This document shows, in pieces, positions 21,104-32,009 of a DNA stretch of 64,000 bases; the first letter of the stretch is position 1, and each line of letters begins with the position of its first letter. The stretch is taken from assembly GCA_023053575.1 (NCBI GenBank), contig JAKZAP010000011.1, positions 4,898,001 to 4,962,000 on the forward strand, written 5' to 3'. This DNA comes from Branchinecta lynchi (Eukaryota; Arthropoda; Branchiopoda; Anostraca; Branchinectidae). Under the pieces are notes generated by a model. The model did no database searches. It was not told the DNA's origin and saw only the letters and a list, made by a program, of their open reading frames with translations. A program made the translations under genes and the position numbers.

Positions 21104-21140
21104 TATGAGGAGTGGGTATCTCCTGATTATTTATTCACCT
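21104..21140 (-). promoter_or_regulatory. 5' UTR part and splice acceptor of the BTB exon
   Basis: Minus strand TCTATCTTTCAG ends at 21139, a pyrimidine tract plus AG, followed by 35 nt of leader with an in-frame stop and then the ATG. The exon is therefore probably 20720..21138, with at least one upstream non-coding exon to the right. Confidence 0.65.
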
Positions 21141-22544
21141 GAAAGATAGAATTGTCAGTGACGTTGAAGGAAACTTTCAAATTCTATAAGAAAATATTAA
21201 TAAAAAAAAAAGTCATCAATCCAATTCAATTCAACTTGTTTCTAAAACGTGAAGCGGACACGCCGAATATTCCTTTTGTCGCCAATAAAAATATATATAC
21301 AATTTACAGTCAACACTTATGAATTAATTTAAATAAAAGTAATCGTCCAATACACTTAAAAAAAAGAGTTAACCTTAGGTACACAATTACTTACTAGCAC
21401 TGGCGTTAAAGAACTTGAGAAAGGAGGGAACAAGGCTTTTCAGATATCGGTTTCGAGACACCTGAATAGGGTGTATGAGAGGTACAGTTTCTGCCACAAC
21501 CTCTTAATCCTAATGCAACCTTCTGCTTCTGCTTTCTAAAACTACTTGCTGCTCCTCTCCATGGTCAACATCAAGACAAGATTTCAGAAATAAAACATTC
21601 CCATCCTAGATGGCAATTGATTTTGACCAAGAAAGGCAATAAAAATGAAAGAAGACACTGATGAAATGTTTATAAGATGATATCTGAAACTCACCAGCTA
21701 GCCATTACTAATTATTCATTGACGACTAGTATTCAAAAGGCAGGAATTCGGGAATCCAAGCGTCGCAGAACAACGAAACAAAGGGCTGAGTGTTTAGCAA
21801 ACTGGTTACATCAGGGCATTTGTCTCATGCTTTATGTTCTAAATCAGCGAAATAGAGAGCAGATTTAATTTCAAGCAGAAACAACGTATTTTGAAATTTG
21901 AGGCCGTCTTTAAAATGCACATCAACAGCAATTATCCCTGGGTAAATTACCAGGCTACAGTAAAACCAGGAAGACCCCGAATCGTCAGAATTAATGTAGC
22001 AGCGTAGACTTACATCACTATTATCTATATTTCATAGGAGAAAAAGAAAGAGACACGAAATAGAACTGGATTGTTTACAAAAGATTCGTTATCGCAGAAT
22101 TACTGATAAATTACTAAAGTAAGCAGTAGAGGCACCAAGACTGAGTTGAGAGACTCCGGTATGCATGGAAAGGTAAGATGGATGTCAACTAAAGCTGAGC
22201 AGACATAAAGTTTAACTACAGACAGATATTGGCAAACAAGCCTGTACCTAATCCAACAATACACAAATTCGGGGTCTAGCGCAGCTGGAACGGGAAACTT
22301 GAAAGACTATCACCTCAAACTACGACATTTTAACCCATTTCAAATACTTTGTGTGCTCTGCACTTCTTCGCTGGCATCTGTCCACAGAGATAAATCAGTA
22401 GCAGATGACGCCACAAGATGGCCCGAAGAGAACAATAAAATATTTATGGCGCATCGTGACGATCCGGTGCCTAATGCTACACTGAGGAGGGAATGATCGC
22501 AATTATGGCAGGAGGATGCAAATTTCAAGGGAAGATAATTAAAC
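21141..22544. other. No gene seen (probable upstream intron of the BTB gene)
   Basis: AT-rich DNA without recognised exons, promoters or repeats. It lies upstream of the BTB exon on the minus strand, so it is likely intron between a leader exon and this one. Confidence 0.4.
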
Positions 22545-23130
22545 ACGTGTGTCGCAGGGTTCTGACGAAAAGTCGGTGCGAAATTTGGATGCGAAAATTC
22601 TGACGAATTCGATGATGTAAGCAGTTAAGACTGGCAATAGGGATGAGATTGCGAATTACGGAACCAGTTCCGATTGCGACCGGTTGGGCTTAAAGCTACA
22701 TGGACACATTCCGATTTTAGCAGCCAGGATGCGAATTGCCTCCTTCGCTCCGGAATTTTGACGCACCGCAAGCAGGTTTCCCACACTGACGCGAATTTCG
22801 CATGCAAAATCTTATCGGGCTGTGTGTACATGTAGCTTAAGTGCTTTAGTAGCTTTAGTGCTTGTATAATGTATTTGCATTTTTGTGTAAAATTAAAAAA
22901 CTTGAACTTGAACTTAAAGGTTGGTTCCTCGAGAGCCCAAATTACGACGTGGGGAGCTCCTACCAACATTTTTATCCTTTGTCCCGAATTTTAAGCCAGG
23001 ATGCGAATCTCCTCCTTCGCACCGGAATGTTGATGCATCGCAGCAGGCTTCCCCATACTGTCGCAAATCTAGCATGCGAAATCTTTTCGGTCTATGTGTG
23101 CATGAAAAAGCGGGTTTATAACATATATTG
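22545..23130. mobile_element. MITE cluster with CCAGGATGCGAAT repeats
   Basis: The element 22689..22841 has inverted ends CTTAAAGCTACATGGACACA / TGTGTACATGTAGCTTAAG. Its interior (CCAGGATGCGAAT ... CTCCTTCGC(T/A)CCGGAAT ... GCATGC(A/G)AAATCTT) is repeated directly at 22995-23090 and partly at 22545-22680. So three degenerate relatives lie side by side. No coding capacity. Confidence 0.7.
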
Positions 23131-23149
23131 TTTTGTTCATCGTTCTGAA

Positions 23150-23665
23150 GTTTAAAGCGGGCCACAAAAAATGGTATTTCTATCACATACACAATGCTAA
23201 CCATCCCTACTGTCACTATGAATGTTTAAAAACACTAAAAACACCGTAAAACAATTAGCAAATTAAAAAAAAACCACCAAATTTCCTAGGTTTGAAATAA
23301 CTCTGTCTGGACTAAATCTCAGCCGATTATCCCGGACAGCTGTTATGGCACGTAGGGAGCCAAGGGTCAAACTAATAATTTCCATCTAATGCTCCCACTG
23401 TTTATTACAAATACAAATAAATTAAAAAACCAAGACCAGTGTGGTACCTCTGAAGACATACAAAATTATCAATTAGGTCTTATAATTCTTTGCTAATCAA
23501 TCCTGGAAAATCTCGTCATCTAGAAAAGAAGACTTTCGGCGTGGTTTTTTTTTCTCGAGCCGAAACAGCAAACCCGGCAATTGCGTTCAATTCAAAATAA
23601 ACCTGTGGCATGCGATAACTAAGAAAAGGTAAACGGAATGTTTGGATTAGGACAATCGTTATTTC
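23150..23665 (-). repeat. Dispersed repeat R6, inverted copy of 2960-3475
   Basis: Reverse complement of the 2.96-3.47 kb repeat across about 510 bp, including CCTAGGTTTGAAATAA, GGAGCCAAGGGTCA and the CTCGAGCC block. No terminal repeats or open frame shared by both copies. Confidence 0.8.
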
Positions 23666-23935
23666 CAAGGCTGAAAGTTTAATGATAATATTGTTATAGC
23701 CTTCAAACCAAGGAAACTTCGGAGACAGAAAGTCGACTGACAGAAATCCGAGATAGTAAAATAAAATAAAAAATACGTTCTTTCGTTGACGTTCTTATTT
23801 TCGAGATGTAGTAACTTTGTGTAGTCTCCCATTTAACATCACTGATGACTGTAAATTACTTAAACTGTACACACTAATGTTTAATTTTCTGCATTAACAC
23901 AGGAGCGTCCCGAGCCCCCCCCCCCCCCAAATCTT
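23666..23935. other. No gene seen
   Basis: AT-rich spacer ending in a C run at 23917-23928. No feature supported. Confidence 0.4.
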
Positions 23936-24165
23936 GCTCAAGGAATCTACTGGAACTTGTCTCAGGGAAGTACCGGAGCCTGGATCAGGGGGTCTACCGG
24001 ACTTTGCCCCAAGGAATCTACTAGAATTTTGGAATCTACCGGAATTTTGCTCAGAGAATCTACAGAAATCTTTCTCAGGGAATCTACCGGACTTAGCTCC
24101 ATGGAATGTACCAGAATTTGGCTCACGGGATCTACTGGAATTTGCTGCTTACCGGGTAAGTCTAG
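23936..24165. repeat. 30-bp minisatellite, open in several frames
   Basis: About seven degenerate units of GGAATCTACCGGAATTTTGC-TCAGG. As 30 is a multiple of three and the unit lacks stops, frames of 84 to 109 codons run through on both strands (for example PVDSLRKISVDSLSK on the minus strand). Those frames are by-products of the repeat; there is no evidence of a protein. Confidence 0.8.
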
Positions 24166-24357
24166 GCTCACAGCTTGCCAGGATGAACCGGCAGAAAATC
24201 TACCAGAGTGACTCTTGCAGACAGACAAACACAGCACAGCGTACCGGAGCATTCATCGGATGATTCCGGTAATCTCTTAAGTTTCTGTAGTTTTCAAGAA
24301 TTAGACACCTACTGAAATTTCTCTCATTTCCAACTACAAATAATGTTCCAGGAATAA

Positions 24358-24663
24358 TGTCACGGTACCGCCTACTCCTGTTTCGACAGCTTTCTCGACC
24401 CCTTTCCGGTGATAAGCCGAGAAGAGTTCAAAAATGAGTTAGCCTTGTTCCGACATGATCTGGAAAATCGCCAGGAGGGCCTCGAAACGAACACAAATTT
24501 TTAAGATATATTTGAAGTCTTTCGTGAATTGAAAGATGTCTTACCACTAGTATGGAAAGCGTTAAAGCTGGCTAAGAGCAAAAGGGGAAAGACTTTCCAA
24601 CAAGATGCAGTTTGGTTAAGATCAATTTACATTGAACAGTGGCTTACCAGCGTCTGTTACTAA
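24358..24663 (+). pseudogene. Unidentified coding relic with one internal stop
   Basis: One plus frame is open from 24358 to a TAA at 24502-24504 and continues in the same frame to a TAA at 24661-24663. Before the stop it reads DPFPVISREEFKNELALFRH; after it, DIFEVFRELKDVLPLVWKAL and TFQQDAVWLRSIYIEQWL. The mix of charged and aromatic residues and persistence of frame across the stop look like true former coding sequence. I do not recognise the protein; a transposase or retroelement protein is likelier than a host exon because no splice sites frame it. Confidence 0.4.
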
Positions 24664-25494
24664 TCGCATGTTAAACCGATTTAGTTGATGAATGTGAAAC
24701 TGGACATGTTGTGAACAAATGGAAAACGCTTAAAACACGAAGAATAAATGTATAGAGTGGCTTAAAGGTCGAAGACTTTTTAGTTTTAACTGACAATCTT
24801 AAAGTTCAGACGATTAGGGCCGAGATCCAACCGTCTAGTAACATATCACTTGTTCACATAAATATTCCTGAAAACCGGATAAAAATGAATTACTTCGTTT
24901 CTCCGTTATCCAGGGATAATCTGTTTCGTAGAATGAACTTATTCTTTCGGACTTGTGGTACCTCTACGTGCTTGTCCCTCAACGCTTGAAAAAAGCCATT
25001 ACCGAAAAATAAAATTATCAGATTCATAGCAAGACATATCCTAAAATCATTTTCCTACAGGCGGAACTTCTTTCTTTAGCCCTGAAAATGCAGGATTTTG
25101 TTCAAATTCAGATTCTCCGCGTCTGGATGAATTTTGGTTTGTCTTGCAAGCAGCGCGCATTATTACTAGAATCCGGGGTGGAAAAATAAGATCGCTCAGA
25201 TGTGTCAAAATATTTCAGTGGAATAAAATATCAGATTCAAAAATAAGCTGCCTTTTCAGTTAAACTTTAACGAGCCTATTTTTTGTATTTTTGTAACACA
25301 TAATCGAAGTCACAACACAACAGTATTCTAGAGTTTCTACACAGATGGTCACTACGAAGAATTTCCGGTAAAACCTCAAAAAGTTCCGGTAAAACTTCGA
25401 AAAATTCCGCTAAAATTCTGAAGCACCCCCCCCCCAATCAGGAAAGTGCCCGGTTAGCCCCTGCCTGCTGTTTAGGGGACCTGTTTACCTTCGG
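24664..25494. other. No gene seen; R5 end motif
   Basis: AT-rich DNA. AAATAAGCTGCCTTTTCAG-TTAAACTTTAA at 25240-25272 is a motif shared, in either orientation, with 45035, 55670 and 61150, probably the end of another repeat family. Confidence 0.35.
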
Positions 25495-25625
25495 TCCAAG
25501 CTGACTGCTAATCACGCAGGTTCAATTTTCTATCTCGACCCATAAGAAGACCCTTGCCAAGAAGGGCCGACATACCGCTAGAATAAATTTAATCTCAGTT
25601 GACTTGTCGTTCAGAGCAGTAAAGA
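25495..25625 (+). mobile_element. Decayed hammerhead-type retroelement (copy H4)
   Basis: CCAAGCTGACTGCTAATCA at the left and AGAAGACCCTTGCCAAGAAG-GGCCGACAT followed by AGTTGACTTGTC. The core is damaged (ATAAGA for CTGANGA, GACA for GAAA). Homology to H1-H3 is clear; activity is not expected. Confidence 0.6.
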
Positions 25626-25890
25626 AAAATAAAAGACAAAGACGATATTGACAGAGACGAGAGACTGACGCAAGTGACAAAGGAATTTCCAATCCAACAT
25701 CCCCAACTGCACACCTTCAAACCAACCAAAAAAAAATATCACAAACGGTATACATAAACTAGAACCTCGATAAATGAAACGGCGGCATATTCACGATCCA
25801 AGAATAAACAAAGATTAGAAAATGTGCACATAGAAGCCTACAAAGACAACCCGGAATCTCTCTGACTCTTTTCGATTGCGTCCGTAGGGG

Positions 25891-26212
25891 CAGAGGCGTT
25901 ACTAGCCACATTTTTTCGGGGCGCGGGGGCAAGGTATTTACCGACTAGCTGATCATTTTTACCGACTGTTTTTGCAGAAAAAAAAAATGCTTTTACGACA
26001 AAAACTACTGTTTTGACGCAACTGAGACTGATTTTCAGAAAAACCGACTGCTCTAAGAAAAATCGACGTTTTTGCGAAAAACGGACTGTTTTGAACAAAA
26101 ATCGTGTTTTTCAACAAAAGATCGACTGTTCTTCCAAAAAATCGCGCCACCGACTCGGTTACTTTTACTGAACGGGTGAAAACATTGTCCCCCCCCCCTA
26201 CGTGACGCCCCT
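25891..26212 (+). mobile_element. hAT-type MITE, CGACTG family (copy b)
   Basis: Ends CAGAGGCGTTACTAGCC and CGTGACGCCCCT; flanks CGTAGGGG and AGTAGGGG are an 8-bp TSD with one mismatch. Interior carries the CGACTGTTTT / AAAATCG units. No protein. Confidence 0.8.
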
Positions 26213-27329
26213 AGTAGGGGGTAGCGCATTAACACCGACCTACTGACCCCTTCTCTTTTATAAAAAGTAGCGGTAATCTTAAGATTAGATTTCTCGTACC
26301 TGTTTTTATAAAGAACTAATTTTTATTTATTTTATCTTGTGGTAATAAGAAAATAAACTCAGAAAAACGATAAGAGGTAAGCGGGAAATTAACAGAGGTA
26401 GGCGGGAAATTAACATGAGGTAAGCGGGAAATTAACATGAGGGCTATCTGTAGTAGGCCTACAATCCTTGGTGTGGGTGAAAAGTAACGCGACTGACGAA
26501 GTTGGACCGATCCTACTAAACCAGTGGCAATCTAACATAAGTCAACTAAACTATCCAGGCCGGCGGCACTTTGTCAAAGTTGTCTGTCACGACTGGACTG
26601 GCGGAAGCCACGTCAGGTCGAGTTCACGATTAAACTAACATTAGAAGTATATTACTTGGGAATGAAAACTTCTGAAAGTTAACTTTTTGCCAAACTGGTA
26701 AAGTTAACCGGAACACCCATTTCGATGAGGTGGACGCCCTTAAAGAACAACTTTGATTTTAATTTTTTAATCTTTACTGTTGTGTTTAACGTTAATGAGT
26801 GGAGGTGGAAAAAGCCACCCGCATTGGTTCATTCAATTGCGAGGGAAAAGGAAAAAAATTGGAACAACTTTGATTCACCAATAGTTGACTTTTTATCACC
26901 ATCTGAAGAAAATGAAGAAAACTAAAGTCTAAAGCAGCATCCCTCTGTATCTTTCTTAATTATTTGTATTCGTCGTTAGATCAGTAGTTAGTTGACTTCT
27001 AAGGTCCGACAATCTCGTGTCTCAAATCACTGTCGGATTTGTGCAAATTTTTATTTTCTAGAAGTAGTTATTTCAATAAATGGACCTGAACCTGAACCTA
27101 CCGATACAGTAAAGACTTAGGCGAGACTGGATGAGCAAACTAAATGTCGAATAAATAGGCCTAACCCTGCAGGACCTAATGTCCGCAAGCTCCGAGCGTG
27201 TTTTAATATGGGCGACAACAATGTCAGCACAACTAAACAGTGTTAACCTAGGATTCAAAAAATCTTGTCTACAGCCGGCCTACCCTTTCCAGAACTTTAG
27301 ATCCTCAACCTGTTTCACTTCACCACTGT
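26213..27329. other. No gene seen; short tandem repeat at 26378-26441
   Basis: AGGTAAGCGGGAAATTAACA is repeated three times at 26378-26441. A 66-codon frame at 26725-26925 lacks motifs. The remainder is ordinary AT-rich DNA. Confidence 0.4.
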
Positions 27330-27929
27330 GGAACACTTGAGACACCGAAATAATGAGCTCCAACTGTGGACCATCAAACTTAACAAAGACCAAACGTGCA
27401 TTTACGACAACCACCAGAGCCGGGAGTGCACTTGACCCCCACCAGATGCGGAGGGGTTGCTCCGTCTCTCGTTACACCGGCCACATATGCTCCGCAACTA
27501 CTCATAACACAATACACCAGCATGCAGATTCCATTTCTCACGGCGCCACTTACGTTTCTTTCCTCGCTCCAGAATGCATCTGAGTTTCCCCGAACTCCGT
27601 ACCACTTTAGTTCAAAAATCACAGAGACACTATAAAAACATCTCGGCTAGGCTTAGGCCGTCGAACCGCGCGCAAGACGAGACTTACTGGCGTATTTTTC
27701 AATGCACACAACTCTCAATCGATAAATTTTTCCGTCTTGATGCTGGCCCCCGCACCTCCCCATTTGACGTACTTAGGCTGTTCAACGAGCCAGCGTACGC
27801 CGCTCTTCTCTCCGCGAAAAAATTACTTGGCTCGAAAGCCAACGATGATGGACCACAGCCTACTCGATGCCCGGAGGGACAAACAGGATCGCGAACTAGC
27901 CTAGCTTGACGATTTGGGTGAGAGATGCG
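27330..27929 (+). other. GC-richer island with unidentified open frames
   Basis: Noticeably richer in GC than its surroundings, with a 111-codon plus frame at 27574..27909 (for example IDKFFRLDAGPRTSPFDVLR) and overlapping frames upstream at 27353..27635. The frame contains plausible protein-like composition but no motif I recognise and no obvious splice sites. It may be a retroelement gag-like fragment or a host exon. Confidence 0.3.
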
Positions 27930-29600
27930 GAGTCGGCAAAAAAGGGGATCGGTGGAAAACAAAGAAGCCGGGTCGATTTGAAAGAGTTAGAACTTTGCCC
28001 CGAATAAAAACACAGGTTCAACGCTTACTGTTATTTTGTTTCAAGAAATTGGTAAGACAAAACTACGGGAAGTAGAACATTTATAAACGAGTAGGCTAGT
28101 CGGCATGTTTCAAGAAATTGGTAAGACAAAACTACGGGAAGTAAGAACATTTATAAACGAGTAGGCTACCAAGACAAAGTCGGGAAAAAGTTTATCGGCG
28201 GACAACAAAGACGCTGGGTCGACTTGAAAGAGTTAGAAGGTTGCCATGAACAAAAGATTTACTGCAGTATATTTTTTTTTCTGAAAATAGCTAAGAAAAA
28301 AAATATAGAAAATAAAAATGAAGAACATAAAAACATTTTTAAAGGACCCCTCGCACTATTTACTCTTCAACTTTTAGCATTTTAAAATATTTGAATCCTT
28401 TAAATCTAGGCCGTGCTTTCAACAAATAACCCACGTTTTTCACCCGCGCAAACAGGGAAACAGTTTACATAACCATTTTTTCTGATGGAAAAACTTCTCG
28501 CAGACAACCGTCGACAGCGTGATACACATCGAAGGTAGCAAAACACGGCAAGAGAGAAAATCAGCGTGTTTTTTTTTTAGAGGAGTTAGAATCTACTGTA
28601 CCAAATTGGGGTCTCCGGGTTTAGAAATATATGGAGTGATTATGGAAGTAGCTTGCGTTAGTATTGTAGGTAAGACAGGTCCTTTAACAAGGACCAAGAT
28701 TAAGTCGGGAAAAGTATTTAGACGGAAAACAAGAAAGCCAGATCTAACTTAAAGAGTTATGAAGAATATTGATAAAATAGGTACGAAGACAAAACAGAGC
28801 ATACAAATTAAGAATAAGATTTTCTTAAAGATTATCAAGACAAAATATGGAGAAAGTGTACCGACGGACAGCAAAAAAAAGGGGAGACTTGAAAGAGTTC
28901 GAACTTTGCCCCGAACAAAAGAGGATTCAATGCTTCTATTATTTTGTTTTAAAAAAACAGACAAGAAAAGAAAAATAGGAATATAAGAAAATTTTAGTGA
29001 GTACAGGAGGGATACCTAACCTCGTTTTTAAACTACCTAAATTTTTGCCGCGAACATGTAAAAATGAAATGTCCATTCTGTCCTGACAGTCAAGAGGCAA
29101 AATATGACTTTTTTGAACAGTCATGTGTCCAGAAATACTCAAATTCTGTGTCTCTTCTTTGTTTTGAAGCTGCTTTGAAAAAGGATTTTCTAGCTATTGA
29201 CTTTGCTAACTCTGCCTCTTTAATCATTTTGTAGTCAATCGAGGTAAGGTTCGAATGAAAGGATCTTGTCTGAAAAGAAAAATATGTTTAACAAGAATTA
29301 TTATTATCCATCCAGTATATAAACCATTCAGTTAGCTTCAATCTATTATGTTTGTCATATATATCGGTTCCTTTTTAAGCCAGATCGATTATTCTGAAGG
29401 AAAGACTTATCTGGAAATTTGAAATCTTGTCTGAGGTTGGATACCCCTCCTGTAGGCTACCAAGACAAAGTCGGGAAAATATGTTTGGACGGACAACCAA
29501 GAAGCCGGTCGATTTGGAAAAAATTGAAAGAGTTAGAAGTTGCCCCAAACTAAAAGGATTCAATGCTCTCAATCCACAAGAGTTATTTTGAGACTTTAAG
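27930..29600 (+). repeat. Cluster of degenerate ~100-bp repeats with a LINE relic
   Basis: A unit resembling GACAAAGTCGGGAAAA ... GGACAACAAAGAAGCCG ... GACTTGAAAGAGTTAGAACT ... TTGCCCCGAAC occurs near 27940, 28180, 28690, 28840 and 29460. A separate 68-bp direct duplication (TTTCAAGAAATTGGTAAGAC...) is at 28037-28170. The units may descend from a coding segment but the frames are broken. Confidence 0.6.
29001..29234 (+). pseudogene. Non-LTR retrotransposon C-terminal relic
   Basis: A 77-codon run without stops or Met start encodes KMKCPFCPDSQEAKYDFFEQ, then SCVQKY. This C-x2-C...C arrangement near a chain end is like the cysteine motif downstream of LINE reverse transcriptases; compare 10335..10670. 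The frame ends at TAG 29232-29234. No RT is present nearby. Confidence 0.4.
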
Positions 29601-29618
29601 AGCATAAAGTAAAAGAAA

Positions 29619-29912
29619 AGAACAACTGAAGGGCCGGAATTTAGCCAGACGATTGTTGTTGTTGTCTCTACTTACATTGCTTCTGAAACATCCACTCGCT
29701 CGAATCCACGCAACGTAAACATTAGGTGTATTTTAAGTCACCAAATCCTAGGTTTTTACGGAATGTTCTTTTGCCGAAGTCGCACTAAGTGTTTTCTACA
29801 CCATGCGTGTGGCCAAGCAAAATATGTTGGCCAGACCAGGATCGACGGTCGACCAAATATGAGAATCGCGGAAACAAATGAGGTCCCACGAGTTTTCTGT
29901 AAAAACAGATAA
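29619..29912 (+). pseudogene. Open run with a YVGQT motif, possible GIY-YIG relic
   Basis: About 98 codons without a stop. The core reads CGQAKYVGQTRIDGRPNMRI. YVGQT followed by an Arg after a short gap resembles the second motif of GIY-YIG endonucleases such as those fused to Penelope-like reverse transcriptases. The match is short and the usual His is not seen, so this is a lead rather than an assignment. Confidence 0.2.
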
Positions 29913-31119
29913 TTACTTTGGCATTTTAATTTATATGGTTTCGGACACTCAAAACAAACATGACATGAACGCAAAACAATTCCGAATAGTCAATCCGCCG
30001 ATTTTAGATAAGGGCTCGTCACTGATTTCCCGAACAAAATGTTTATCCTGGAAAGTGTTTCGATCAGGTGTTTATTGTGAAACCGGATAAGTGTTAAGAA
30101 TCTCTACAAGAACATTTTTGAATAGTACACCACAGAAGAACGACACAGTTTTCAGCGCAACCGTGATCCCTTTTATGGAATTTACTGTGACATGATTTAC
30201 TGCATTGTCCCAGGCTCAATCGTCTGAAGTAACGATGCGCGGACATTTGTAGAAAGCTGCGTGAATGGAATGGAGAGATAATCCTAAACTGTAGGCTTAG
30301 GCTAGGAAGAGTCAAATTTGGTGAAGAGTGGATCAAAAGATTTGCACAGGATGAGTGTTTTGCTAGTATCAAAAGAATATGGCGCTTCCTAAGGTTAGCG
30401 ACGGAGCAGAGCAAATATCTTTCTTTCTTTTTTTTTTATTAAATAAAAACTAAATTACGGAAAACATTGCTCCAATTTCGTGCGTACAAATGTGACTTAC
30501 GTTTGATCATTTTACAATAACTATAAACGTACAAATAAACTTTTTCGATATCGATATTTATGTTCGATATCGATATTTGGTCCGACATGATATATTGTTA
30601 CCGAATATCGCACAACACTAATTAATGGCCGAGATGATTAGAAATAAACCTCTCACGATGTTTCCATAGAGGAAGATTTTGGAAGAGATCAGGGGAATTT
30701 TTCGTTTGTTTTGTGTATAGCTTTAGTCATGCGCTGCTTAGCAAATAATTTGTTTTCAGCTTCAGCCTGATGGGTACATTTGCGGAAAAGGACCGACATT
30801 TTGCTGGAACACAGCTAAGCTGACTCACGAGTTTAGAGTCATTTTTATGTAACAAGTAATAATAACAGTAATAAAAATAATTTATTTGTACCCCACTGCA
30901 CAAAAACAATGTAAAGATAGTGGAGTAAAAAAGAGAAAGAATCAAATAAACAACAGAAGAAACACTAGTACAACAAATAGACACAAAAATCAACAGAAAA
31001 ATAAATCTTTTATTTGTTCTATTTTAATAAGCCTTTTAACTATTTTAATTTCATGCCTTCACTGTACATTATTATTGTTTTTTTTTATTTAACCCTGCTG
31101 TTCTTTCAACTCTGTCCAG
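29913..31119. other. No gene seen; TCGATA MITE fragment
   Basis: 30549-30621 carries CGATATCGATATTTGGTCC and ends CGCACAACACTAATTAA, a truncated, decayed relative of the MITE at 60320..60697. A 106-codon minus frame at 30094-30414 has no recognised motif. Confidence 0.4.
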
Positions 31120-31187
31120 CATTCGAGGTGAGCTCCAAGAGCTACCTTGTGTTCAAAACAGACACTGACAACGAACTAGAAGGATAA
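31120..31187 (+). CDS. Possible terminal exon fragment
   Basis: After a good pyrimidine tract and acceptor (TTTCAACTCTGTCCAG), the sequence reads FEVSSKSYLVFKTDTDNELEG then stop. The F-V----YL----D-E-E pattern recalls the last strand of a PH domain, but the expected Trp of the final helix is absent and only 20 residues can be judged. GAG|GTGAGC at 31127 would also make a donor, so the reading is ambiguous. Confidence 0.2.
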
Positions 31188-31292
31188 GAAGAGAGACTAC
31201 GAAAGCTAGATGCCGTTTTAAAGGTCACGCATCAGACCTCTTTCAGAGAAAGATGTAAGGAGCGAGAAAAAAGCCAGAGCCGAGAATGATTT

Positions 31293-31401
31293 GAGGGGTT
31301 GCTCAATCCCAGAAACGATATACGCCAATTGGCGCGTGCCGCGGTGTCGTGCCGGTGCCACGCCGTGGTGTACACCGGTGGCGGAGAGAGAGCAACCCCT
31401 C
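31293..31401. mobile_element. Small GC-rich foldback element
   Basis: GAGGGGTTGCTC (31293-31304) and GAGCAACCCCTC (31390-31401) are exact inverted repeats, with ATGATTT close outside both ends. The interior is unusually GC-rich (GTGCCGGTGCCACGCCGTGG). Confidence 0.6.
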
Positions 31402-32009
31402 GGTATGATTTCAAAGCAAGGGAATCACAGCAAGACTGGTTTGCCATACCACAAACCACATGGCAAACCGCACCATAGAATCACGATGGGTTTACATAGT
31501 GCGTAAACCTGAATTAAGTGAAATGTATGTGATGAAGATGGTAGGCTATGCTGTTTTTAACCGATAAAATAACACATAATTTCATCAAAAACATAACGGT
31601 TTTTGAATGTGCCACAATTTCGCCGAGGGCAATCGGCAACAGCCGGTTGGGCTATAGACTGCTTATTTATGTTCTAGACGAACTGCTCAGTAAGTGAAAC
31701 TCTGTAGCCAACCGGCAACAGCCATATAAACTTTATAATTTTTGTTTATTTACTTAAACCCATCAATGTCTAACATGGGCCATGTAAACTTACGACAAGA
31801 GAAACATACAGTATCACAATACATGACACTAAACTAAATTTGAAAAAAACACACAACGAAAAAGACGATGCTGTTTTCCGAATATTCGAAACATTACATT
31901 CGAAATTCAAAGTAGGATTTCAATTAAGCCACAATTTTGCCAACAATCCTACTGCATGAACCTACTCACAGTGCGGACATCGATCAGGATTTTGCGGCCG
32001 GATTGTCTA
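31402..32009. other. No gene seen
   Basis: AT-rich DNA with no motif recognised. CCGGCAACAGCC-type repeats appear near 31630 and 31710. Confidence 0.35.

Noticed and set aside
28037..29600. Spaced repeats that at first glance suggested a CRISPR-like array
   Set aside because: Units are long, degenerate and irregularly spaced, and the genome is eukaryotic; they are ordinary dispersed or tandem repeats.
31120..31187. PH-domain assignment for the possible terminal exon
   Set aside because: Only about 20 residues are visible and the diagnostic Trp is missing; kept as an unnamed low-confidence exon.
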